In this document: positions 47,584 to 58,083 of the stretch, piece by piece | Layout: each line of letters opens with the position of its first letter | How positions within the stretch are numbered: position 1 is the stretch's first letter | Origin: Neodiprion pinetum | Lineage: Eukaryota; Arthropoda; Insecta; Hymenoptera; Diprionidae | Direction: 5' to 3' | NCBI RefSeq assembly: GCF_021155775.2 | Contig: NC_060234.1 | Location: forward strand, 14,931,871-14,995,870 | DNA length: 64,000 bases | Notes under the pieces: generated by a model | The model's database searches: none | What the model saw: only the letters and a program-made list of their open reading frames with translations | Told to the model about the DNA's origin: nothing | Translations under genes and position numbers: made by a program

Positions 47584-48050
47584 TTACATAGGCCAAACTA
47601 GTATAATCATCCTCGTGTTCATGGATATTGCGTCTATGTTCGGTTATCCTGGTGTGTAGTTGTCTACTAGTTTGGCCTATGTAAGCCTACATGGATATTG
47701 CGTCTATGTTCGGTTATCCTGGTGTGTAGTTGTCTACTAGTTTGGCCTATGTAAGCCTACATAGGCCAAACTAGTAGACAACTACACACCAGGATAACCG
47801 AACATAGACGCAATATCCATGAACACGAGGATAATTATACTAGTTTGGCCTATGTAAGCCTACATAGGCCAAACTAGTAGACAACTACACACCAGGATAA
47901 CCGAACATAGACGCAATATCCATGAACACGAGGATAATTATACTAGTTTGGCCTATGTAAGGCTTACATAGGCCAAACTAGTAGACAACTACACACCAGG
48001 ATAACCGAACATAGACGCAATATCCATGAACACGAGGATGATTATACTGC
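47500..48050. repeat. Six-unit nested palindrome array
   Basis: The landmark ATATTGCGTCTATG and its complement occur in three minus-coding units (starts 47516, 47620, 47690) followed by three plus-coding units (ends 47821, 47924, 48028). Mirror sums are 95544 for the outer and middle pairs and 95511 for the inner pair, because one inner unit lost 33 bp. Unit junctions are themselves small palindromes of the type TTTGGCCTATGTA plus its complement. Confidence 0.85.
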
Positions 48051-48246
48051 ATTGACGAGACATGCCATCGATTTCGACCACTCTTTTAACTATTCTCAAG
48101 CTAGCATTATTGATGTTGAACCTTTGTATTATAATAGGCTTCTGTTAGAAATGTGCAATATCGTAGCACATCCTAATTCTGTCAACCGTAAACAAGACAT
48201 AGAACACCTAAGCAATATTTACACCTCTGTGATACGACCATCGTAA
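47961..48246 (+). pseudogene. Penelope GIY-YIG endonuclease C-terminus (right arm)
   Basis: Mirror of the left arm, same motifs. The frame is open from the YIG box at about 47968 to the TAA-type stop at 48244-48246. Confidence 0.75.
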
Positions 48247-48715
48247 TTTGTCCATTACCGACTGAGCTTGCTCTCGATTTTACCTTCTTAACACAAAAAA
48301 ATTTTGTTTTCCGTTTAACCCGTTGACTCTGCGTTGCTCTGATAACTATCGAGATCGACCTCTTCCCACTACACACTAGACGTTCCACTGTGCTTATGTG
48401 CTCTGACTCAACCATAACGGCTGTGTATTTTATTTCTTTTAACAAACCAACTATAATTATGAATTCGTGGGAGTTACGTGTCGCGAACGCAGTGTGTTTC
48501 GGTTTTTGTCGTTTTTGCCTTTTTGTTCTATTTATTCTTCAATTACCAACACGCATTTATGTAATTGGAAGTGTTATCGCATATGAGGTAATCTCTCTTT
48601 TATACTTGCTTTAACACCTTTGCATATTATTTACATCAATATGTCTTATTTTGTCAAACCTATTTGTATATTATTTTTTTATTTTGTTCGTGACAGATAT
48701 TTAAATAAAATTGTT

Positions 48716-48743
48716 CTGAGGAGGGCCCCCACCAGGGCCGAAA
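48716..48743 (+). ncRNA. Hammerhead-like core, right Penelope copy
   Basis: CTGAGGA, then a 5-bp stem GGCCC/GGGCC with a CCACCA loop, then GAAA. Downstream AACAC/GTGTT could form an extended stem III, but I could not pair stem I. It may be a decayed or dimer-dependent ribozyme. Confidence 0.35.
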
Positions 48744-48820
48744 CGTTAACACGATAAAAAGTGTTTTGAGTTGTGACGTTCATATCCAAGAATAACTTTA
48801 ATCAAAAATGTGAGTAATTT

Positions 48821-48833
48821 ACGTTGGGCGCCA
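48821..48833 (-). promoter_or_regulatory. Primer-binding site, tRNA-Lys
   Basis: On the minus strand, TGGCGCCCAACGT lies three bases after the 5' LTR. It is complementary to the 3' end of insect tRNA-Lys(CUU) as I know it, so minus-strand synthesis is probably primed by that tRNA. Confidence 0.8.
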
Positions 48834-48836
48834 ATT

Positions 48837-49357
48837 TGTGACGGGTTTTGAGTCCGCACTAATAATGTGGAAGGGAGGAGCAATTAGAGACGGGGCGAGA
48901 AAGTCGGGGCTGATAGAATAGGTAAAACTTTGTGTTTATATTTTGTGAGGGGGGTACATGTATTGCGATCGGGGGGGGGGAAGTCGACTTAAAACTAATA
49001 AAGATACAAAGGGGCTGTAGACATCAACGGTGGCTGATCACGCCTCAGCCCTTAGCGTCACTTAATTCTAACTTACTGGTACGCGCGCGGGGGGGAGGGT
49101 GTGTGTAGGGTGACGGGGAGTGTGAGGTAGGAAGGGTCGGTATAGCGGGGGGGGGGGTGGTGTAGGGTGACGGGGAGTGTGAGGTAGAAAGGGTCGGTAG
49201 TGCGGGGGGAGGTGATGTAGGTTGATGGGGAGTGTGAGGTAGAAAGAGTTGGTATTGCGAGGGGAGGAGCAGATCGGATGTAGATTGTAGGCTAACCTGG
49301 TGTCGTCGGCGTGTGTGTGGAACGGTGTGTGTAACGGTGTGTAACGGTGTGGCTCTC

Positions 49358-49388
<31 letters not shown>

Positions 49389-49585
49389 TCCTCTTTTCTT
49401 CTCGCGTGTAACTTCACTCCTCTTTGCAGGTTGCTGTCGTACTGCTGGTTGACGCTCGGCTCAGCCGAGCGTCGGTGGGCTTCGGTTAACTTCGGGTGTT
49501 TCCCGACGGGACGGGACTCACCCGTTCGGCTCTTCCCCGCGGGTTTGGGGTTTGTTGTGACTTGCACTTTAGGTGCAACGTCACA
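48837..49585 (-). repeat. 5' LTR
   Basis: Matches 39022-39777 with about 15 substitutions and a shorter G run. Followed by the TSD ATAC at 49586-49589. Confidence 0.9.
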
Positions 49586-49632
49586 ATACATATATTTACC
49601 TGCGCACTGGAGTTTGCGCGGCTAGATTTTAA

Positions 49633-50842
49633 CCCCTTGAGTGCCGCGGACTAAGATCTTTGTTTTTCTCGACTTGGCCCAAATTGCCGAGATGTCACGA
49701 ATCTTTGTTCAATGAATAAGTGTCCTAGCAACGCCTGATAATATGTCACCCGTAACTAAAGCGTATTTTCCTGTATTTTGGGCCATGCTGAAAAGGATCA
49801 CATCATTCATTTCCTGATAGCCCATGCTAGGAAACTAATTTCGCGGTTACAAAGTTATAGTTTTTATCATTTCCAAGAAATCTTTGTCCTGACATAGTAG
49901 TCAAGTAGACGGGAGAAATGATCACCAAATGATCAGATATTGGGCACCCGGAGGTTTTCGGAGGCGCTGATCATGAATCCGAAATCAGATTTGACAAATT
50001 CCAAGATGACGACCTACTACTGCGCATGCGCATCAGTATGACTGGTATATAATTGAGAAATTGCTCCGAAACTGGTCACCCGGGGGTTTTCGGGGGCGCT
50101 GATCATGAATCCGAAATCAGATTTGACAAATTTCAAGATAGCGACCTACTACTGCGCATGCGCATTAGCATGACTGGTATATAATTGAGGAATTGCTCCG
50201 AAACTGGTTACTCAGGGGTTTTCAGGGATGTTGATCATGAATCCGAAATCAGATTTGACAAATTCCAAGATGGAGACCTACTACTGCGCACGCGCATTAG
50301 TATGACTGGCGTATAATTCAGTAATTGAACTGAAATCGCCACTCGGGGGTTTTCGGTGGCGCTGATCATGAATCCGATACCACATTTGCGAAATTCTCGA
50401 ACGGAGACCCACCACTGCGCATGCACATTGGAAAAAGATCTTTATAATCGAGGACTTGAGCTGACTTCGAACTTGGAAGTTTTTGGGAGTGCTGATCGCA
50501 GGAATATGATCAAGTCCACAAAATTTCAATATCCTGAACCAGTCATGGATATTTGCGATGGAATATTCCGTATGAATGTGACTGGTATACCTGAATTGAT
50601 GATTCAGAAATTTGCGGGCACACAGAGTGTACAATTCCAGAGCGGATCCTGAATTATACACGAGCCATACCAATGCGCATGCGCAGTAGTCGGTGGCCAT
50701 CTTGGAATTTTGCAAATCTGATATCGGATTCGTGATCAGCGCCCCCAAAAACCCCTGAATGTGTAATTTCAGGTGAATTGCTCTCAGTTTGAGTTTTAGC
50801 ACTTTGGGTACATTTCATAAAATTGACTTGGCACTCAAGGGG
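49633..50842. mobile_element. piggyBac-like non-autonomous element
   Basis: The ends are CCCCTTGAGTGCC and GGCACTCAAGGGG, next to TTAA on the left (49629-49632) and TTGA on the right (50843-50846, one change). Both the end sequence and the TTAA target fit piggyBac. There is no transposase frame. The inside holds four direct repeats and one inverted copy, described separately. Confidence 0.75.
49945..50470. repeat. 132-bp tandem repeat, about four units
   Basis: GCTGATCATGAATCCG recurs at 49966, 50098, 50230 (one base changed) and 50361. Each unit also has GGGGTTTTCGG, CCAAGATGG-like and CTGCGCATGCGCAT blocks. An inverted unit lies at about 50665-50755. Confidence 0.85.
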
Positions 50843-50846
50843 TTGA

Positions 50847-52640
50847 ATTATTATGTATGTGTAAATGTGTATAAAAATATATTAATATAATAATTTAACA
50901 TCTTGCCGCGCAAATTCCAATGCTCGGGTAAAATAGAAAACATCCTTTACGGTGAATAGAGAATTATGTATGGAGAAGGCACGTGTTGAGAAAGACAGGT
51001 AAAATAAGTTACCTGATGAAACTAAATATTGAGAGCTGCCAAGAAAGGATTTTATATGAAAATAGACTTTCATTGTCGTTTTTTTATCTTACAGGCAAGA
51101 ATACGAATGTCAATGATGAAAATAGGGTACGTAAATAATTAAACAAGACGCTTTGTTTCACAGAGCAACACAAACTGTGACGTTTGTTACCTTAAATATA
51201 CACAATGTACACCTATATTCCATAAACTAGATGCAAGCTTTAAAAACGTGTTACTGCATGGAGTGTGTATTTGAATTCTACTAAAGCCTCACTGTTATTA
51301 TCAAGCGTTGCAATTTTATTAGGTTGTCACGAAAATACGCATAAAATCATTCGTTTATCCACACAACATTCATACTAACATTTTAAAATACGTCGTTGTT
51401 TAACAAAGAAGAGCAAGGAATACATACATCTCATCACTGAATAGTTCACGTGGTTATTGACTCAACATATGTCAATTGCGGTATCCCGTTCCCGTACGGT
51501 GCTGCCACGCCCATTAGTGAAATAAGGAACCGATACTAATGTAAAGAGCGGCGGGGCAATACAGTCAGTGGTGCTCGGACGCCAGACGAGTAAGCTCAAG
51601 GTGGTCTAAGGGGAATGATGATAAAGATTACGATACAAGACGTATACTGTGTTGTTGATTACGTTCCTCTACTATTCCCAAGTCACCGCATTAATGATTA
51701 TCAAGTTCAGTTATATGGAGAATTTATATTACGCAAAATTATTGTAAATTAAATCAAACTTAATTGTCGATAATACATAAAGAACCCATCCTAATATCGT
51801 GCGTGGCAACAGCCTTTGAAGATGAAAAATTCTAGTTGGTGAACGTGAAGAATGATGGACGTCACGCATAGGGTTTGCAATTCTCCAATCCAGCAGTACG
51901 ATGTGTGATCCACTCGATACGGCATATACGCGGATTGGAAATTCTCAGACCCACTGCGTGAAACTGTGTATTTTCATTTTTAACATGTGGTATTATCAGC
52001 CTGGGTTCGATTACTGAGACACATAGATTAGTGTAAAATTAATTCCGTCAAACTTTACAAATAAACTTGAATCACTGATACGGTGAATGGTGGGCCCTCT
52101 GTCCCGGCGCCTTCTGGCTAATTATAAGTGTCGCGGCTATTCTTCAAGTTCTCGCACCGCAGATACTTGTACTTGTTGCGGTATTCGCACGTGTATTTAA
52201 CCACTTGTCCTGTTACAAAACTGTTTATTCTTATTTTCGATCCAGATCAAAAAAGGGAAGAAGGATTATAAATACATTATAAAACGACAATTTCATTTAC
52301 TGTAAAGATGGACAAACTGAAATTCGAATTTGTGGTGAAAGGAAGTGCAGACTGAAAGACAAATTAGATGGACCTAACCTCAATCACTACAGCTGAAGAA
52401 AAAACTTATGCTATCCCAGAGCAATACCAACTAGTGGGACAACACACAGAATTAACAAATATTAACACATATAAAAAGGTAAGAACTACACTGTAAAAAA
52501 GACATCAGACAAAAAAGTGTGGATAAACCTAAATGAAGAACTATGAAGTTCTTATTATATAGATGAAGATGGAAATTTACAATTTGAAGAATATCTTTTG
52601 GCAGAGACTGTGCTATCATTGAGTACGCGAGATTGCTGCC
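50847..52640. other. No gene seen
   Basis: AT-rich DNA with no repeat boundary or coding family I recognise. A purely suggestive stretch at 52500-52610 could encode about 30 acidic and aromatic residues, but a stop interrupts it. Confidence 0.4.
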
Positions 52641-52750
52641 CCAATGGCACATAAGTTAACCACACACGATGAGTTCCTGATGTGATCTGGTTTATTTAAG
52701 TTCCTTTTACATAGTTCTCTTAAGCTAACGATAGATGTCTCCACATCCTC
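52640..52750 (-). repeat. Possible LTR start of the minus-strand gypsy relic
   Basis: On the minus strand a purine tract (AAAGGAGGA) precedes TGTGGAGACATC near 52747, just after the pol relic. This is the expected polypurine tract and LTR junction. The LTR end is not identified. Confidence 0.35.
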
Positions 52751-52886
52751 CTTTCTTAATGCATTTTACACTTGGTACGTATTTTAATCTTGGTACATAT
52801 TATAATTCTTTGTCAAGTACAAAGTTAACACTTTTCTTAGATACAAATTTTAAATTCTTCTTGTTTTTAGATCTTATCTATACTAG

Positions 52887-53890
52887 TTACCAATTCAGTC
52901 TTTGAGGTAGTTTTATCACATTTCCAGAAGCCGTTGTTTTCACGTTTCTTACAACTACCTCGTTTTCAGTATCTGAACTTTCCGAACTTTCAAACTCTGT
53001 ATCTGATTCCTCATCCTGTGAGCTTTTCATCTCTAAGTTTTTTCTATCATCTATAACTATATTAGGTTCTAATTCTAAATAATGTTTCATACTGTTTTCT
53101 TCCTTCTCTTCCTGCCTTCTAATTTCTTTAGTACCCTTTGTCACTTTTATTGGCTTGATCACTTTTCTATTTCTAACTATTACTGATCCGTTATCCAATA
53201 ATACTGTTACAAAGGATGGAATCATCCGTTTGACCCCCTTTTTAATGATCTAGTAGCCATCATAGATAAAAGAAGTTTATAAACGTCTTATGTCTTTAAA
53301 AAGAATAAGGTTGCTGCGTCAACCAGCATTATTGTAAAAACAGTCTTGTTTCAGACTTTAAACCGAAAACACGTACTATGCTAGTAAAGCTTTTCCTCAA
53401 CACTTTATTTGCGCCTTTAATTGATTCTCTAAATAAACTCGCGAACCCATATTTATTGCGTAATGTCCTGAAACGTTACAATACTTTATAAGTCCTGTCT
53501 ATAGTTTTTTTAAAAATTATTTCTGGTGACCAGTTTGCTTTTGATGTTACTTGTATGAACTCTCTAGTTTTGTTTGATATTGTTGATAAGTTTTTTACGC
53601 CTATTTTATTATAATATTTCTGTTGTGTCTTTTGTTTTTCTGATCTTTCTTTTTTGTTATATCCTATCAATATTTTTGGTTTCAACATTTTTGTGGTGCA
53701 GAGTACGTTTGATCTGAGTTTTCTTGACATTAAGATTTCAGTTGGAGAAACATGATTGAAAACTGGTGTATTTCTATAGAGTAGTAAAATTGAATTTATC
53801 TATTTATTATCTCTCCTTACTTTTTTAAATATTTGTATTGCTGTCTGTATGTGTCTTTCAGCCCTTCCATTGGATTGTGCATAGTAAGGG
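52887..53890 (-). pseudogene. Gypsy integrase C-terminal relic
   Basis: Read on the minus strand: QSNGRAERHIQT (integrase third-motif region with the catalytic Glu), LLYRNTPVFNHVSPTEILMSRKLRS, then a Lys-rich stretch with WSPEIIFKKTIDRTYKV. In a later frame (53225-52887) come TVLLDNGSVIVRNRK and an acidic Ser/Glu tail. The order is the usual C-terminal half of a gypsy integrase. The frames are broken near 53800 and 53476. The missing front part lies beyond 53890, where the sequence changes. Confidence 0.7.
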
Positions 53891-54607
53891 CGAAGTTATA
53901 ATTGATAGATCAAACGAACTTACCTGGAGTGAAGTTCGATCTAAATTATATGCTGGTCTCATTCGAGAGGATTACAAAACGTAGTATCGCTAGTTCTACT
54001 GCGATGCCGCCACATGTTCAGAGTAAAAGAGAGAATACCCTAACTCTCTATCCGCGTACGTCTATGCTTCATAATTTTTAAAGTTTAAAATAATAAAATA
54101 ATTGAACAACAAAATGAAAGTTCGTTAACTGAACATTTCCTTGGGGTGGGGGGGCAGTTTTTTAGTAGAGCTTTGGGGTGGGTTGTGATCCTCTCCACAC
54201 ACACACACGCGCGCGCGCGCGGAAGATTGATCAAATCTGTCCCACGTATATACCTTCAGATCTTGACAGGTTTAACCTCGAACCACTTATATGTATATGC
54301 CCTTATACCTTCACAGATTCTTTCCACCCTCCTTCTCTTCCTTCCCCACCCCAGATATTCCATCCGCCGCCTACCCTCCGCCCATTTAACCCTTCACCCT
54401 TTGATCATCGAGCCTCGACTCTCGACCTTCAATTTTCGATTTTCGATTTTCGATTACGATTTTTGATAAGCGACCTTCGATTTCGACATTTACTTCCGAT
54501 TTTCGACCTTCGATCGACCTTCGACTTTCGACCATTAATCGACATTTGACCTTTGTAACGCTTATGCCTATTATGGCTACGACGATTTAATCCTTTACCC
54601 TACGTAT
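53891..54607. other. Intergenic with simple repeats
   Basis: Contains an AC run followed by a GC run at about 54197-54221, then TTCGA-rich degenerate repeats at 54410-54545 (variants of CGACCTTCGATTT). A partial copy of the 43-bp minisatellite motif lies just before 54608. No gene is seen. Confidence 0.6.
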
Positions 54608-56492
54608 TGTGACGTGGCTTTTTCCTGTACCTTGGTCACTCGGAAAAATGACCGAGAACTTACCGCGTACACAATAATTCGGCGGCCCGCAATGTAAGCT
54701 GAAGAACTGGACCTTACCAAAGATATCGCGAGATTCTGTTGGGTGTCTGGCGTGGTTAACACGCCTCGGAATTGTTAATTCGCTAGACATCGGGAATTAA
54801 CCCGGCAACTCAGTACCGCGGAGAGGGAAGAAGTAATTTTTGGAGAGAGAGGGAGACACCCGACAACAACACGTCATTTAACAAAAACAAAATAATATAT
54901 ATTCCGGCAGCGATGATACAAGAACAAAAAAAAAAAGAATAATTCGAAATTCGAAATTCGCGATCCAAAATCAAATAAAAAGAACTGAGAAAAGTCAACT
55001 ATATAAGAAGACTTAAGCCTATTTGGGCTAGTCACCTCCTTAATAATGAACAATAAAACAAAAACCAAAAACAAAATCTAAACCGACGCGCCAACAGCAA
55101 TCGTCCTCTACTAAATACAGCGCCAATCGCCAAAGTTACGAATAAACCACTAGACAAAAACTAAATAAGATCTCACTCGACGCGCTAACCGCTATCGTCC
55201 TTGACTAAACTATAGCGCTTACCGCAGCCTTCTAATACGCTAACGGCTAAAATTTCAAAAACCAGCTATGACTCGATGCGTTAACCGCAAGTCTAATTAT
55301 CATTTATAATCACACTTTTCTTAATGTTAATCGTATGACGCTGATCGTAACGCATCCGAAATTGATTCGTATCCGCAATTACCCAAAGTTGACAAGTCGC
55401 TCCGCTAAACCAAGCGCTCATGTACGACGATACGCGACCTACACGAGTGGTGACACTTTTACATAAGCTGACTCAACGAGACCCCCGTGCAGCGGAATTT
55501 GGCTGCACTCAACTGGAAAGACAAAAGTGATTCTACTCTATACCGTACACAAACCAAATTTGCTCTACGCGTTATCGCGAGAACTCAGGCTACGGCCATC
55601 AAACAAGGAGATCGGCAAACAAATTTCGAGTACGCTACTAACTCAATGATTAACTGGCCAACCGTTGATCGGTGCGCCGATCTAAATCGTCCTCGAAATA
55701 TGTTCGAAAGAATTAACAGCGCTTACCGCTTCGTAATCACAGCAAAAAGTACCCACGCCGGTTTCCGCCATCCTTCGCACAAAATCACTCTTTTTGTTCT
55801 AGCAAGTAAGGAAACGTTGCAAGCGTCTATCGCGAAATGTCGCCAGGACTCAAGTGAATAGCTTCGCTACGAGGAGCCGAAATTAGAACATGCTTCTAAC
55901 ATAGGCGCAATCGATCACAAAAAATTCTCCCGATCTAATTGGTTTTCATGTCACGATATTGTTGTAGCCCAACTTATCGCTATCGTTGACTTCCGCTGTC
56001 GCGAAACTCTGATTGGCTGTATGTTTCTTCGATTTTCCATCGTTCGGCAGTGGCGTGGTGACGGCTTCGCGAGGTTACATGACGTCAGCGTGGCCAGGGG
56101 AGGCTACGGCTCGCCAGCCACTAACGGGAGTCTCGTCCGCCCTAGTGTTAGTTTCCCTCGCAGCAGAGCTCTGCGTTGGCACTCTCTCCTTAGCATCCTG
56201 TGAAGCCCTCCTCTCATCGCGATCCTCCGCGACTGTGGTCCTATGACGCTGTTGAATTTGCCGCTAATCCCGTGTATGGTGTTGCATTTTCTCGAAATAA
56301 AAAAAATAAACAAAAATCCTGAGAAGTCTTATCCGCCAAATTGTAGAATGTCCCATCTCAGAATCTCGGATGCGTGACCTTCGTCCTGGCGCTCTTTTAC
56401 GGAATTATTAGCGATCGCAAAATCCCTAATTTTGGGTTCCACCTAGGGTTCGGGAAGCCGTTTGGAACGTGCATAAGCAAATGCCACGTCAT
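54608..56492 (+). repeat. Family X repeat, copy B
   Basis: Starts TGTGACGTGG and ends GCCACGTCATA. It aligns with copy A in many blocks (GACGCGCTAACCGC motifs, GTGCAGCGGAATTTGGCTGC, the GC-rich block near 56000-56250 and the GGGAAGCCGTTTGGAACG block near its end). No conserved coding frame. Confidence 0.65.
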
Positions 56493-56517
56493 AACTATCA
56501 TTATACATTATACCATT

Positions 56518-57740
56518 TGTAACGTGGCATTTTTGATGCTTATCACAAAGGGCTCCTTGAACCCTGGGCGGAACCAAAATTTAGGGGTTTAAAAGATTGG
56601 ATCGCGAAGTCTTTGTAAAAGAGCGTCAAAACTAGAGTCACGCATTCAAGACTACGAGAGGGGACACTTTAGCGAATACTGTAAGATATTTTGGTTTTTT
56701 TTTGTTTCTTTATTTTTCGAGCTACAACGGTATCAGGCAGGAAGTCGGCATCAAATTCGAAAAAACTGCGGAGTGGCGGACTAGCGACGATTACGATAGA
56801 AGAATTTCGAGGCTGCGGACGGGGCGCCAATGAAGATCCCCGCATCGCGGGAATCCAATGCGGACGCGATTCCCGCTGGCAGCTTGCGCGCCGGAGCCTT
56901 TCCCCCTTCATCCCGCCCACAATTGACCGGTGAGTTCGCGACGGACCGACTAGCGACAAGGGAGCGCCACGCTTACCACCAAGACGTCATGGAGCTGCTC
57001 GGAGGATGAAATTGCGTTTTAGCGTTAAGTTTTGCGCCGCGATGCTATTCAAGCTGCGCGTCCAGTTGCGCAATCGACGAAATCAATGACGAGTCGATTA
57101 TTGGGTATTCTTGGGGGTATGATGTCACGTATGGGATAGCGTATCAAGATCCGTGTTGCGGCAGGTCGTAGGTTTTTGAAACCACTCTATTTCTGGCGGT
57201 CGTGCTAGATAGTCACGTTTTGGGAGTGTCACGAAGTAATGGAGCCGCCTAAAAATTGCAAGGGGGATGAAGAGTGGGTTGCGAGGATGCAGAAGATAAG
57301 CGCTGCTTATATCCCCGCGATTGAATTTCGAGAATAATTGCGAAAGGGGCTAGCCGAATCACGGACTGCCGTTTTGGATTTGCGTTGTAGAAGAATACTC
57401 GAAATTCTTTTGCCGATTCTTTTCCTTGACGACTGTATCCTGAGTGCACGTGATGGAGTAGAGTAACTTTTGAGTCGTTGAGAGAGATGAGTAGAATCGC
57501 AGGTTTTAGTTGAGTCTCCCTCTCTCTCTCCAAAAATTACCGCTGAGCTACCGAAAATATTCCTGAGGTATGGCGCATTATCGATTTCGTGGCGTGTTAA
57601 TCACGCCAGGCGCCCAACAGCATTTCGCGATATTGTTTTTAGATCCAGCTTACATCGCGGGACGCCGAATTATTGTGTACCCGGTAAGTTCTCGGTCATT
57701 TTCTTCGAGTGGCCGAGGTACGGGAAAAATCCACGTGACA
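56518..57740 (-). repeat. Family X repeat, copy D (reversed)
   Basis: On the minus strand it starts TGTCACGTGG and ends AAATGCCACGTTACA. Its first 250 bases match the starts of copies B and C. It lies tail to tail with copy B, 25 bp apart, and is internally shorter (1.2 kb). Confidence 0.65.
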
Positions 57741-57756
57741 AATTATACATGTGAAA

Positions 57757-58068
57757 ATTCAACCCTTCACCTTACGTATATACCTACATACCTATGCAGA
57801 TTCAACTCCTTATCCTACACTTATGCCTATATGGCTATAAAGATTTAACTTTTCATGCCACGTATATACCATTATACCTGTGAAGACTGAACCCTTCAAC
57901 TTACGTATATGCCCTTAAAGCTATGAAGATTCAACCCTTCACCATACGCATATATCTGTAAAGATTTAACCCTTTATCTTACGTATACACTATTATACTT
58001 TTACTGATTTAACCCTTCACCCTACATACAGTATACCGCAACACCTATAAAGACTTGAGCCTTCACCT
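57757..58068. repeat. Minisatellite, unit about 43 bp
   Basis: About seven degenerate units of the form ATTYAACCCTTCACCTTACGT, then a TATA/CCT-rich spacer, then TAAAG. Related single units occur at about 54240-54310, 54545-54605 and 59650-59710, next to other family X or inverted-repeat boundaries. Confidence 0.75.
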
Positions 58069-58083
58069 TTTGTCTTTAAACTT

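Larger units (their letters stand above)
46739..48805. mobile_element. Palindromic double insertion of truncated Penelope-like elements
   Basis: Position p pairs with 95544-p from 46739/48805 inward. Each arm encodes the C-terminal part of a GIY-YIG endonuclease pointing outward and carries a terminal segment with the GGCCGAAACGTT motif. The two copies are joined head to head at their 5' truncation points, through six short repeats of the YIG-coding end. At least one mismatch (46852/48692) is visible. The insertion lies in the gypsy leader between PBS and gag. Confidence 0.85.
39022..49585 (-). mobile_element. Ty3/gypsy LTR retrotransposon, complete length, nested Penelope insertion
   Basis: Paired LTRs are 756 and 749 bp with TGTGAC...GTCACA ends and a 4-bp TSD. 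The minus-strand order is 5' LTR, PBS, leader (with insertion), gag, protease, RT, RNase H, integrase, ORF3, polypurine tract and 3' LTR. Comparing the LTRs by eye gives about 15 substitutions plus G-run length differences, roughly 2%, so it is fairly young. The coding strand is unusually rich in A and C. It carries at least two frame breaks (gag, RT) and the Penelope insertion, so this copy is probably inactive. Confidence 0.92.

Noticed and set aside
47500..48050. CRISPR-like array
   Set aside because: The repeats alternate orientation, encode a GIY-YIG end and have no spacer/repeat pattern.
48390..48614. 74-residue frame in the Penelope arm (mirror 46930-47154)
   Set aside because: Downstream of the endonuclease stop, in non-coding terminal sequence. 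It does not match any Penelope domain.
50281..50802. 173-residue minus-strand frame
   Set aside because: It lies in the 132-bp repeats of the piggyBac-like element and repeats with their period.
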